From NCBI RefSeq assembly GCF_017888565.1, contig NZ_JAGHFX010000080.1:58743-122742 (forward strand): a stretch of DNA of 64,000 nt, read 5' to 3'. This DNA comes from Clostridium sp. (GTDB lineage: Bacteria; Bacillota; Clostridia; Clostridiales; Clostridiaceae). Made by a program: the position numbers and the translations under genes. Of this stretch, positions 51,661 through 60,540 are shown piece after piece. The notes beneath the pieces were generated by a model that was not told where the DNA came from, did no database searches, and saw nothing but the letters and a program-made list of their open reading frames with translations. Positions within the stretch are counted from its first letter, which is position 1. Each line of letters begins with the position of its first letter.

Positions 51661-54300
51661 CTATCTCTTTAAGTTAATTATATCTTGAAGAATTTCATCT
51701 CCAGTAGTTATCATTTTTCCTGCTGCTTGGAAAGCTCTACTTGAAACTATCATATCTGTAAATTGTTCTGATAAATCTACATTTGACATTTCAAGCATTC
51801 CTTGAAGATTATCCCCATAACCATTTGAATTATCATCATTTAAAGTTCCAACACCACTCTTTATAATAGCATCCCCTGAGTTAACTGATGAACTATAAAG
51901 GTTTCCTCCAAGCTTAGATAAACCTTCTGGATTCTTAAAGCTTGCCATCGCTAACTGTCCAAGTGCAGCTACTCTACCATCTTCAAGAACACCATTAATT
52001 ACACCATTTTTATCTATTGTATAAGTTTTAACTCTAAGCTCTATATCTGTTCCTGGTATTCTTACCTTATCTGGAATTTTAAGAGTTTTTAATTCTCCAT
52101 CATATGATTTTAGATCTTTTGTTGCATCTACAAAATTAATACTTCCATCACTATTCATACTTTCTATTGGAGTTCCTCCATTTGTTTCCTCTGAAACAAC
52201 TCCTCCAATTTCCATTGGCTTTCCAGTTGCACTTACTCCTTGATCTATTCCTTTTCCTTCTAGTGCTCTAGTTAAAGCATCTTGTATGTTTTTAGCTGTA
52301 ATAGCATTTGGAGTTACAAAGTCTCCATTTATTGTAATTGTTTTTCCCTTTTCATCTATAGTAGCTTCTGTTTTAGTTCCTGGAGTTATGGCTCCCACTT
52401 GGAATTTATAACCATTTAAAGCTGCTCCAGCATCAAAAAGAATCTCTATTCCACCTACTGTAATTTTTCCTGGCGCTTTATCAACTTCTCCACCTTCAAC
52501 ATTATCTGAAGTTAATCCTGTATAAGGCTTAGATGTTCCTGATATTTTAACCTTTGGTAAATCACTTGGATACTGTGCTGCTAATGCTTCATTTATTTTA
52601 TCTTCTAAATCCCTTGCTGAAACTTTTTTAGTAAAATCACCTTTAATAACTAACTTATGATTATTTCCACCTGAAGCTGGCTCATATACTACAGATAACC
52701 CTGGTTCATTTATATCTGTAATTTCAAACTCTAAGTTATTTAATAGTGTTCCTGATGGAAGCTCTACATTTAACCCTGCTATATTTAGTGCCTTTGGAGC
52801 TGATGCTGTAACCCCTTCTTGGAATTTAACTTTATTTGTTGTTTCAGCTGAATTTATACTTCCTGCAACAGTTAATTGAGTCTTAACTCCATTTGCTTTT
52901 AATGCACTATTTAATTTAGTTTGCAATTCTGTATTTGTAAATGAATCTGCCTTAGTAAAATCACCATTAATTATTATATTTCCATTTTCAACTACTACTG
53001 TAAGTGGTGTTCCTGCTGAGCTTTCTCCTATAGAAATTGTGTAGTCATTAAGCTCTCCATCAGTTTGACCTGAAAATGCAAATCCACCAACTGATAAATT
53101 AGTTGTACTTCCATCTTTTGTATTAACTATATTAGCTGGAGAATTAACTTTACCTGAATCATCTGTAGTACCACTTATATTACCTAATGTTGCAGGCGTT
53201 CCTGTAACTTTTACTTCTTGTGTAATTCCAGCAGCTTTAAACTTACTATTTAACTCGTCTTGTAAATCTGAAGAATTAAATGCCTTATTTAAGAAATCTG
53301 CATTAATAACAATTTTCTTTCTTCCTTTTTCTATATTTACTTCTAATGGATCTTTTGATATTTCTCCAATTTCAAAGCTATATCCATTTAAATCACTACC
53401 TTCATTAAGTTGAATAGTAAATCCAGCTATAGTAATTGCCTTAGGAGGTAATGCATCTGTACCACCAGCAACAGCTGATGACCCTAAACCGTCAAAGCTT
53501 ATAGGCTTTCCGCTAACAAAAATTTGTTGAGATATCCCTGCTGATGATAAACCTTTATTTACTGCTGATTCAACTTGAGCTGGTGTTAATGCTCCTGATG
53601 AAGAAAAATCACCATTTACTATTATAAGTTTTTCTGCCTTATTAACATCTGCTGATGTAACTGTTCCTGGACCAACAGCTCCTAAAACTACTTTATATCC
53701 ATTTAATTGTGATCCAGGTCCAAATCTAAAATCTAATCCAGCAGTGCTTACTGCATTAGGAACTTGTCCCGTTGCCTCTTGTGAACTATCATCATTTGTT
53801 AATGAATAGCCCATTACTCTAAATCCATCACCAGTTAATAAATTTCCTTGTTCATCTAATATAAATGAACCGTCTCTACTATACATAATTTCGCTTCCAG
53901 AATTACTTAATGATTGTTCAGTTATATTATGTGCACCTGCTCTATGATTTACTTCTAATGTGCTATCATAAATTGCTGGCCCTTTACTTACCATAAAGAA
54001 CCCATCACCATCTATTGCTACATCTAAAGCTCTACCTGTTGGCTGCATCATACCTTGAGTCATAACTGAATCTATGCTTGCAAGCTGAACTCCAAGCCCA
54101 ACTTGACTAGCATTTACTCCCCCTTGGTTATTAGATGGCGCCATAGCATCAGATACATTTTGACTTAACATATCACTAAATCTTGCTCTTGATGATTTAA
54201 ATGATGTAGTACCAACATTTGATATATTATTTCCTATAACATCTAACTTAGTTTGATTAACTTTCATACCGCTTATCCCGGAATACATTGATCTTAACAT
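51661..54300 (-). CDS. flgE: Flagellar hook protein FlgE with five internal repeats, 879 aa
   Basis: The N-terminal hook/rod domain (LRSMYSGISGMKVNQTKLDV, SNVGTTSFKSSRARFSDML) and the C-terminal end (NVDLSEQFTDMIVSSRAFQAAGK) are standard. Between them (about 182-710) are five tandem copies of a roughly 105-residue beta-rich module. Each copy has a core like LNGYKFQVGAI, a later ITINGDF, a helical stretch and a GKP/GTP turn. The average hook protein is about 400 residues, so the surface domains are greatly enlarged. The ATG at 54300 has GGAGGTCAAATTT. An upstream frame extension of 14 residues is rejected. Copy identity is low, and the DNA is not repetitive to the eye. Confidence 0.92.
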   Translation of the reverse strand: MLRSMYSGISGMKVNQTKLDVIGNNISNVGTTSFKSSRARFSDMLSQNVSDAMAPSNNQGGVNASQVGLGVQLASIDSVMTQGMMQPTGRALDVAIDGDGFFMVSKGPAIYDSTLEVNHRAGAHNITEQSLSNSGSEIMYSRDGSFILDEQGNLLTGDGFRVMGYSLTNDDSSQEATGQVPNAVSTAGLDFRFGPGSQLNGYKVVLGAVGPGTVTSADVNKAEKLIIVNGDFSSSGALTPAQVESAVNKGLSSAGISQQIFVSGKPISFDGLGSSAVAGGTDALPPKAITIAGFTIQLNEGSDLNGYSFEIGEISKDPLEVNIEKGRKKIVINADFLNKAFNSSDLQDELNSKFKAAGITQEVKVTGTPATLGNISGTTDDSGKVNSPANIVNTKDGSTTNLSVGGFAFSGQTDGELNDYTISIGESSAGTPLTVVVENGNIIINGDFTKADSFTNTELQTKLNSALKANGVKTQLTVAGSINSAETTNKVKFQEGVTASAPKALNIAGLNVELPSGTLLNNLEFEITDINEPGLSVVYEPASGGNNHKLVIKGDFTKKVSARDLEDKINEALAAQYPSDLPKVKISGTSKPYTGLTSDNVEGGEVDKAPGKITVGGIEILFDAGAALNGYKFQVGAITPGTKTEATIDEKGKTITINGDFVTPNAITAKNIQDALTRALEGKGIDQGVSATGKPMEIGGVVSEETNGGTPIESMNSDGSINFVDATKDLKSYDGELKTLKIPDKVRIPGTDIELRVKTYTIDKNGVINGVLEDGRVAALGQLAMASFKNPEGLSKLGGNLYSSSVNSGDAIIKSGVGTLNDDNSNGYGDNLQGMLEMSNVDLSEQFTDMIVSSRAFQAAGKMITTGDEILQDIINLKR
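52170..53755 (-). repeat. Five tandem protein-level repeats in FlgE
   Basis: The modules begin at GLDFRFGPGSQLNGYK, AGFTIQLNEGSDLNGYS, GGFAFSGQTDGELNDYT, AGLNVELPSGTLLNNLE and GGIEILFDAGAALNGYK, each about 315 bp apart. Each carries I.I.GDF and a closing (A/S)GI.Q-V.G.P-like segment. Divergence between copies is high, so the duplication is old. Confidence 0.85.
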
Positions 54301-54377
54301 AAATTTGACCTCCAACCCTTTATTATTTCTTGCATCTGTCATTCAGCAAGAATTAAGCCTCCTAAAATAGGTCCAGC

Positions 54378-54764
54378 TTATAAAATTACTACACTATCTA
54401 CATTTGTAAATACATTTTCCTTGGCTCTTTCTTTTTCTATTGCTGTTATTACTGTTTTATTTTCTATGCTAGCTATTAAAGCTACATCTTTATATATCAT
54501 TACAGAATTCTTAGATCCCTTAGCCTGTGCCATTTTAAATCCTTTTGCAATTTGATTCATATCTACATCTGTAAAGTTAATTTCTTTCAATCTCTCTGCC
54601 GCATGCTTTGAGAGTGTATACTCTTCACTATCTTTATTTATAGTTTCCTTTAAAATATCATCAAACTTGCTTTTGTAGTGATTATTTTTTTCATTTACCC
54701 TTTCATTTGGTAACTGAAAATTACCTACAGGATAAGCTTTTCCATTTATAACTCTAAAGCCCAA
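54378..54764 (-). CDS. TIGR02530 family flagellar operon protein
   Basis: This 128-residue protein has the core signature SKHAAERLKEINFTDVDMNQIAKGFKMAQAKGSKNSVMIY, seen in the TIGR02530 flagellar proteins encoded between flgD and flgE. It is thought to take part in hook assembly, but the role is unclear. The N-terminal part is variable. The start ATG follows AGTAGGTGATTTTTTG. Confidence 0.85.
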   Translation of the reverse strand: MGFRVINGKAYPVGNFQLPNERVNEKNNHYKSKFDDILKETINKDSEEYTLSKHAAERLKEINFTDVDMNQIAKGFKMAQAKGSKNSVMIYKDVALIASIENKTVITAIEKERAKENVFTNVDSVVIL

Positions 54765-54785
54765 AAAATCACCTACTTTAATAAT

Positions 54786-55493
54786 TTACTTATCTTCTTC
54801 TTTATCTTCCTCTGGTTTTATCTCTTCTTTGCTATTTGAAGCCTTAATTATCTTGTCATAAGTAAATTCCTTTATTTCATCTGAATCATGTAACTTAACT
54901 CTTACTTTAACTACACCTTCATCCTTTAATACTCCTAAAACTTCTCCAGTAATATTATTTTCACTTGAATCTTTCTCATTTAATTCAACATGCTTTCCAA
55001 TAAATGAAGAAGCAACTAAAAATGACATATTACCATTTATATTATTAATTGATGGCAATGAATAATCAGGAACATCTAAAACAGTAAGTACATCTGTTAT
55101 ATCAAATTCCTTATAAGTATTAGCTCCATTTTCATTAACTTCTACAGAAATTGTAGTTTTTGCTGATGTAGAAGTTACAGACTTTACAATCCCAGTGTAA
55201 GGCTTACCTTCACTATCAACGCTTTTTAAAGTTACACCTTTTCCAACCATTGAGTTATGTGCATAACTAGACATTGTAGTATTTAAATTTGTCATTTGCT
55301 CCATTGAAGCAAACTGTGCCATTTGAGTAACATATTGAGTTGAATCGTTATTTCCCATTGGATCCATATTAGATAATTCTGCAGCTAATATTGTTAAAAA
55401 TGCATTCTTATCCATGTCTTGTCCTGGTTTAACTATTTGTGTTCCTCTATCTGTTGCCCTAGCTCCAGTATAACTATTTATAACATTAGACAA
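54786..55493 (-). CDS. flgD: Flagellar hook capping protein FlgD
   Basis: This 235-residue scaffold protein has the characteristic N-terminal part (DKNAFLTILAAELSNMDPMGNNDSTQYVTQMAQFASMEQM) and a C-terminal FlgD Tudor-like region. It caps the growing hook. An acidic tail (EEIKPEEDKEEDK) ends the protein. The start is TTG, preceded by AGGAGGATTATAA. It lies 13 bp after fliK. Confidence 0.93.
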   Translation of the reverse strand: MSNVINSYTGARATDRGTQIVKPGQDMDKNAFLTILAAELSNMDPMGNNDSTQYVTQMAQFASMEQMTNLNTTMSSYAHNSMVGKGVTLKSVDSEGKPYTGIVKSVTSTSAKTTISVEVNENGANTYKEFDITDVLTVLDVPDYSLPSINNINGNMSFLVASSFIGKHVELNEKDSSENNITGEVLGVLKDEGVVKVRVKLHDSDEIKEFTYDKIIKASNSKEEIKPEEDKEEDK

Positions 55494-55506
55494 TTATAAT
55501 CCTCCT

Positions 55507-56976
55507 CTACGCCAATAAATTTACATTGCTTTCATTAAGTAAATCTTCTTTAATTTCCTCATCATCAATAAATATAGATTTATTATTATTTTCACTGCTT
55601 TGTTGCTTTCTAAAATTATCTGATGAATTTTCTTTTCCGCTAAAGAAAGTAGTATCTTCATTATATATTCCTATATTTACTTCTTGGATTTTTATATTTT
55701 GATCTACTAAGCTTTTCTTTATCTCATGTAAATTAGAGTTTAATAAATTATAAGTTTCTTTAGAAGTTGCCTTTATTTCTGCTCTCATTATTCCTTCTTC
55801 TGAAAGAATTTTGATAGTCATTTCTCCTAATTCTTTAGGATAAATTTTTACTTTTAATTCTTGTACAGCATTTTTCATCATAAACTTAACATTTTTTATT
55901 ATGTCTAAATCTAATGTTTGCTTATTTACAACCACTGGTTCTTTTATTACTTCTACGTTATTTTTATTAAACTTGTCATAATAATTTAATACTTTTGAAA
56001 ATGAACTTTTACTATCACTGTCTATTATCTTAGAAAGTATTTTATCTTCATCATTATTATCATCTAAAGAGTTTTGTTTTAATGTATCATTATCATTTAA
56101 ATTTTTATCTTTATCCAATGAATTAACTTTATTATCTGAAAAGTCATCATTTATAATTATCTTTGTCTCACTAATACTTTCCTCTGCTTCATCAGCTTTA
56201 TTTATTCCTTTTTCTAGTAATAAACTACTTAATATTTTAAGCTTGTCTTCGTCTTTAATATTTGAAGATATTTTTTCTATAGATTCTTTTGATAATGATT
56301 CTAATATAGAAATGATTTTATTTGATAATTCGCTTTTATAATCATCTATTGCATTAGTATCAAAAGCATTTAAGTCTATATCTTCTAAAATATTATCAGT
56401 TATTTCTTTTACATCTTTTAACAATTCCTTAATATCCATATCGTCTAGACTATTAGATCTTAATAGTTCTAAATTTGATAAAGGATCTTCTATTTTTGTA
56501 TTCTCATTTGAATTAAATAATGTTAAAAATAAATTTTCTATATTATCCAAATCATAATCACTTAAAATGCTAAAATCATTATTAATATCAATTAAGCCTT
56601 CATTACTTAAATCTTTATTTAAAAGACTAGATAATAATATTAATATTTCACTTAAATCATCAACATCTGATCCATTTCCTGGGAAATATTCATTATCAAT
56701 TAGTTCTTCTAACCTATCAGATACTTCTGATAGGTTATCTTCTACTTTATTTTGACTTTTAGAAGTGCCTTCCTTACTAATAGAATCTTTATCATTTTCT
56801 TGTACGTATGCATTATTCATTGTTTTTTTTGAAGTATCACTCTTAACTTCTTTGCTAAGATAATCTTTAAAGTCAGATTTCACTTCAGTATCATTTTTTG
56901 ATACTTCTTTCTTTGAGTTAGTCTTTATATTATTTAACTTATTGTCTAAATCCATCAGATTTTTTGTATTTATCAT
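55507..56976 (-). CDS. fliK: Hook-length control protein FliK
   Basis: This 489-residue protein has a long Asn/Asp/Ser/Leu-rich N-terminal region of low complexity (1-340) and a conserved C-terminal domain with MKNAVQELKVKIYPKELGEMTIKILSEEG and NLHEIKKSLVDQNIKIQEVNIGI. The C-terminal domain interacts with FlhB to switch export specificity once the hook has grown. The N-terminal part acts as a ruler in the family. The start ATG is 17 bp after fliJ. The long N-terminus may match the large hook subunit. Confidence 0.9.
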   Translation of the reverse strand: MINTKNLMDLDNKLNNIKTNSKKEVSKNDTEVKSDFKDYLSKEVKSDTSKKTMNNAYVQENDKDSISKEGTSKSQNKVEDNLSEVSDRLEELIDNEYFPGNGSDVDDLSEILILLSSLLNKDLSNEGLIDINNDFSILSDYDLDNIENLFLTLFNSNENTKIEDPLSNLELLRSNSLDDMDIKELLKDVKEITDNILEDIDLNAFDTNAIDDYKSELSNKIISILESLSKESIEKISSNIKDEDKLKILSSLLLEKGINKADEAEESISETKIIINDDFSDNKVNSLDKDKNLNDNDTLKQNSLDDNNDEDKILSKIIDSDSKSSFSKVLNYYDKFNKNNVEVIKEPVVVNKQTLDLDIIKNVKFMMKNAVQELKVKIYPKELGEMTIKILSEEGIMRAEIKATSKETYNLLNSNLHEIKKSLVDQNIKIQEVNIGIYNEDTTFFSGKENSSDNFRKQQSSENNNKSIFIDDEEIKEDLLNESNVNLLA

Positions 56977-56993
56977 TCTTTACTCACCTCCTT

Positions 56994-57425
56994 TCAATGC
57001 TTTCTCATATATGCATATAAAGCAAGTTCGTCATTGAATATTTGATCTTTTCTTTCTTCTTCCTTATAAAATTCCAATGACTTTCTTTCTTTTAATATAT
57101 CAACTGTTTTTCTTTCTATTTGCTTTTTTAGTAAATCTTCTCTTCTTATATCAAGTTCTTTTAACTTTATAGTTAAATCTTTTTCTGTTTCTGATATTCC
57201 CTTATCTAAAGCAAATAAATAGTTTCTTTTTATTTTTTGATAAACAAGACTTTCACCTTTATTTATTCCATTGTATCTTTCATAATTGAATTTAAGATTA
57301 TTTAATTTTTCTTCTGTCTTCTGTTTTTCTCTTTCAGTCTTATTAAATAATCTTTTGCTTTCTTCTTCTTTTTCTGTTCTTATTTCAAGAAGCTTTTCTA
57401 GTCTAAATTTAAAATTTCCTGACAT
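56994..57425 (-). CDS. fliJ: Flagellar export chaperone FliJ
   Basis: This 143-residue helical protein consists of a long coiled-coil (RLEKLLEIRTEKEEESKRLF and KERKSLEFYKEEERKDQIF). It links the ATPase FliI to the export gate. The ATG at 57425 is chosen since AAGGAAGG lies six bases upstream. An in-frame TTG two codons earlier overlaps this site. Confidence 0.9.
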   Translation of the reverse strand: MSGNFKFRLEKLLEIRTEKEEESKRLFNKTEREKQKTEEKLNNLKFNYERYNGINKGESLVYQKIKRNYLFALDKGISETEKDLTIKLKELDIRREDLLKKQIERKTVDILKERKSLEFYKEEERKDQIFNDELALYAYMRKH

Positions 57426-57439
57426 TTTCAACCTTCCTT

Positions 57440-58750
57440 TTAATTTCTAAAAATAGAAATAAGTTTTTCTAAAGAAGTGTTAAAATCAGATTTTTCTTCA
57501 ATTCCTTGTTTTAAATAACTATTTAATCTATCATTGTATTGAATTGATAAGTCTATCTTTTTATTACTTCCATTTACATAAGCACCTAAATTTATCAAAT
57601 CCTCAGCATCTTTATAAGTAGCAAGCAAATCTCTTCCTATAGATGCTGCTTCCTTATGAGTATCTGTAGCAATACTAGGCATAAGTCTACTAATACTATT
57701 CAAAATATCTATTGCAGGATAATGATTTTTATGTGCCAAAGCTCTTGATAAAACTATATGTCCATCTAATATACCTCTTACAGCATCTGCAATGGGCTCA
57801 TTAAAATCATCTCCATCAACTAAAACTGTATAAAAGGCTGTTATAGAACCTTTATCAGATGTACCTGGTCTTTCCATAAGCTTAGGTAATTTAGCAAATA
57901 CTGATGGTGTATATCCCTTTTGTGCTGGCGGTTCTCCTATAGCTAATCCTACTTCTCTTTGTGCCATTGCAAATCTAGTTACAGAATCCATCATAAGTAT
58001 AACTTTTTTCCCTTTATCTCTAAAATATTCGGCAATAGCTGTTGCTGTTAAAGCCCCTTTAATTCTTATTAAGGCTGGTTTATCCGATGTTGCACATACA
58101 ACAATTGATTTTTTCATACCTTCTGGCCCTAAATCTTTTTCTATAAATTCTAGAACTTCTCTTCCTCTTTCTCCAATTAAAGAAATTACATTAATATCTG
58201 CTTCAGCTTCCCTTGCTATCATTCCAAGTGTAGTACTTTTTCCAACCCCTGATCCTGCAAAGATACCAATTCTCTGCCCTTCACCAACAGTTAAAAATCC
58301 ATCTATAGCTCTTACTCCAGTTGGAAGAGTTTCTGTTATTCTCCTTCTTGTTAATGGATCTGGCGGCTGATTTTCAAGAGGATATCCATCCCCTTGAAAA
58401 ATTTCTTCTCCTTGAAGTGGATTACCTAATCCATCAAGTATTTTCCCTAGTAAATCATCTGAACATCTTACCTCCAAAGGTCTTCTTTCAGGAACTACTC
58501 TACATCCTGGAGATATTCCTATAAGTTCTCCTAGAGGCATTAAAAGTACTGCATCTTCTCTAAACCCAACTACTTCACATTTAATTGGTTGATTTCCTTG
58601 ATTATATATGGTACAAAGTTCTCCAACAAAGGCCTTAACCCCTTGAACTTCTATTGTTAATCCTATTACTTGTTTAACCGTTCCTTCTAAATAATAAGTA
58701 TTTACTTCTTTAATTCTTCTATTTAATAAATCAAAATCTACATTTATCAT
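57440..58750 (-). CDS. fliI: Flagellar export ATPase FliI
   Basis: This 436-residue hexameric ATPase related to F1-beta has Walker A FAGSGVGKSTTLGM, Walker B VILMMDSVTRFAMAQREVGL and GEPPAQKGYTPSVFAKLPKL. It energises export of flagellar subunits and unfolds them. The start ATG follows a GGTGAAAAT site. It lies between fliH and fliJ. Confidence 0.96.
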   Translation of the reverse strand: MINVDFDLLNRRIKEVNTYYLEGTVKQVIGLTIEVQGVKAFVGELCTIYNQGNQPIKCEVVGFREDAVLLMPLGELIGISPGCRVVPERRPLEVRCSDDLLGKILDGLGNPLQGEEIFQGDGYPLENQPPDPLTRRRITETLPTGVRAIDGFLTVGEGQRIGIFAGSGVGKSTTLGMIAREAEADINVISLIGERGREVLEFIEKDLGPEGMKKSIVVCATSDKPALIRIKGALTATAIAEYFRDKGKKVILMMDSVTRFAMAQREVGLAIGEPPAQKGYTPSVFAKLPKLMERPGTSDKGSITAFYTVLVDGDDFNEPIADAVRGILDGHIVLSRALAHKNHYPAIDILNSISRLMPSIATDTHKEAASIGRDLLATYKDAEDLINLGAYVNGSNKKIDLSIQYNDRLNSYLKQGIEEKSDFNTSLEKLISIFRN

Positions 58751-58765
58751 ATTTTCACCTACTTA

Positions 58766-59536
58766 TTACTTAAATAAAACTTCTTCAAGTTTTTCTAACC
58801 CAATATCTAACCCAATATCTAACCCAATAATAGCTTTGCCTGTATTTTTTTCAACTATCGCATTTCCACTTTCCATTAATGGATCTTCAATAATAAATAT
58901 CTCACCTTTTATGGCATATGCTTTTCTATAGTAATCTACTTTATCTTCAATTGCTTTTATATGTACTGTATTACATTTTATTATTATGTTTTCCTCACCC
59001 TTAGCTTCATTTAAAATATCTTCTAACAAAGGTAGTATACTTTCAGATTGCTGTAATTCTTTTCTAGCTATTATCGCTGCCATTTCAAAAGCTATATTTA
59101 TAATATCTTTTTCTTTTAGTTTTAAATATTCTTTAAATTCGTTATTTGCAGATTCTAATATTTTTTCTGACTTTTTTATATATTCTTTTACCTTTTCTTC
59201 AGTTTCTAACTTAGCTTTTTGCAATCCCTCTTTATAACCATCTTCAAATCCATTTTCTTTTCCTTGTGCATATCCTTCTTCGTATGAGGTTTTTTCGATT
59301 TCAATAGCTGTTTTTCTACTTTGCATAAGCAATTCTTCCGCTTCTCTTTTAGCCTTTTTTAAAATGCTGGCACCTAAACTCTCATAACTTTTTCTAATTT
59401 CTGATTCAATAGATTTTACATCTTGCTCTTTATTTTCTTCTAAAGCTTCTTCTTTGCTTAGATAATTAGTTTCTATCTTCTTTTTCGAAACTTCCAATGC
59501 TGAATTACTTTTTATAAGATTACAAGATAATTGCAT
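58766..59536 (-). CDS. fliH: Flagellar assembly protein FliH
   Basis: This 256-residue protein has a helical N-terminal part with coiled-coils (KKAKREAEELLMQSRKTAIE), a GxxxG-like run typical of FliH (SYEEGYAQGKENGFEDGYKEGLQKAK) and a C-terminal domain related to F1-delta. It regulates FliI. The ATG at 59536 follows AGAGGTGGCGAAG inside the end of fliG. A GTG nine bases upstream overlaps this site. A 12-bp DNA tandem repeat near the 3' end encodes GLDI copies. Confidence 0.9.
   Translation of the reverse strand: MQLSCNLIKSNSALEVSKKKIETNYLSKEEALEENKEQDVKSIESEIRKSYESLGASILKKAKREAEELLMQSRKTAIEIEKTSYEEGYAQGKENGFEDGYKEGLQKAKLETEEKVKEYIKKSEKILESANNEFKEYLKLKEKDIINIAFEMAAIIARKELQQSESILPLLEDILNEAKGEENIIIKCNTVHIKAIEDKVDYYRKAYAIKGEIFIIEDPLMESGNAIVEKNTGKAIIGLDIGLDIGLEKLEEVLFK
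58796..58829. repeat. 12-bp in-frame tandem repeat in fliH
   Basis: TAACCCAATATC occurs at 58796-58807 and 58808-58819, with the partial TAACCCAATA at 58820-58829. On the minus strand it encodes IGLDIGLDIGLEK near the C-terminus of FliH. Confidence 0.9.
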
Positions 59537-60536
59537 CTTCGCCACCTCTTGAAATTATTATTTCTTGAGCATCATCTAATCTTCTAATTATTGAAACAAT
59601 CTTTTGTTGTGCCTTTTCAACATCCATAAGTCTAACCGGTCCTAAGAATTCCATATCTTCCTTAAGTGCCGCTGCTGCTCTCTTAGATTGATTTCTATAT
59701 ACAGCATTTGCCACCTCATCTGAACATCCCTTAAGCGCAAGAGCAAGTTCTTTACCATCAACTTCCCTAAGAATTCTTTGAATAGATACATCATCTAGAG
59801 TAATAATATCTTCAAATACAAACATTGAGCTCTTAACAATATCTGCAAGCTCTGCATCTTCTCTTTCTAAACTCTCAGTAATATTCTTTTCTGTTGTTCT
59901 ATCAACTTGATTTAAAATATCTACTAAAGTTTCAACTCCACCGAGTGAAGTCATTTCACTTCTAACAACAGTACTTAATTTACTTTCAAGTACTTTTTCA
60001 ATTTCTTTAATTACCATTGGAGAAGTATTGCTCATTGTTGCTATTCTATAAGCAACTTCACTTTGAGTATCTTCAGGTAACTCTGCTAAAACTTGAGCTG
60101 CTTTATCTGGTTGAAGATAACATAATATTAAAGCTATTGTTTGTGGATGCTCATAACTAATTACATTTAAAAGTTGGTGAGCATCTGCTTTTCTAGCAAT
60201 AGAAAATGGTCTATATTGCTGAGTAGCTTCTGTAACCTTACTTAAAATTTCATTTGCTCTTTGTGTTCCTAAGGCTTTTGATAATAGAGTTCTTGCATAC
60301 TCAATTCCGCCTTCTATAATATAATCCCTAGCCTTATTTATTTCTAAAAATTCATCTAGTATAGTTTGTCTTTGTTCAGAAGTAACAGATGATATATTAG
60401 CAATTTCATATGTTATCTTTTGTATTTCTGGCTCCGGAAGCTTCTTCAAAATTGCTGATGAGGCTTCAGGACCAAGTGTTATAAACAATATAGCTGCTTT
60501 TTGTACTCCATTTAATTTTGTCGTATCTCTTGCCAT
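59520..60536 (-). CDS. fliG: Flagellar motor switch protein FliG
   Basis: This 338-residue C-ring protein has an N-terminal domain that binds FliF, a middle domain with SYEHPQTIALILCYLQPDKAAQVLAELPE, and the C-terminal motor domain with FVFEDIITLDDVSIQRILREVDGKELALALK, which contacts MotA. It couples stator force to rotation and direction. The ATG at 60536 has AGAGGTGATAAT, overlapping the fliF end. An in-frame ATG upstream is rejected. Confidence 0.96.
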   Translation of the reverse strand: MARDTTKLNGVQKAAILFITLGPEASSAILKKLPEPEIQKITYEIANISSVTSEQRQTILDEFLEINKARDYIIEGGIEYARTLLSKALGTQRANEILSKVTEATQQYRPFSIARKADAHQLLNVISYEHPQTIALILCYLQPDKAAQVLAELPEDTQSEVAYRIATMSNTSPMVIKEIEKVLESKLSTVVRSEMTSLGGVETLVDILNQVDRTTEKNITESLEREDAELADIVKSSMFVFEDIITLDDVSIQRILREVDGKELALALKGCSDEVANAVYRNQSKRAAAALKEDMEFLGPVRLMDVEKAQQKIVSIIRRLDDAQEIIISRGGEDAIIL

Positions 60537-60540
60537 ATTA

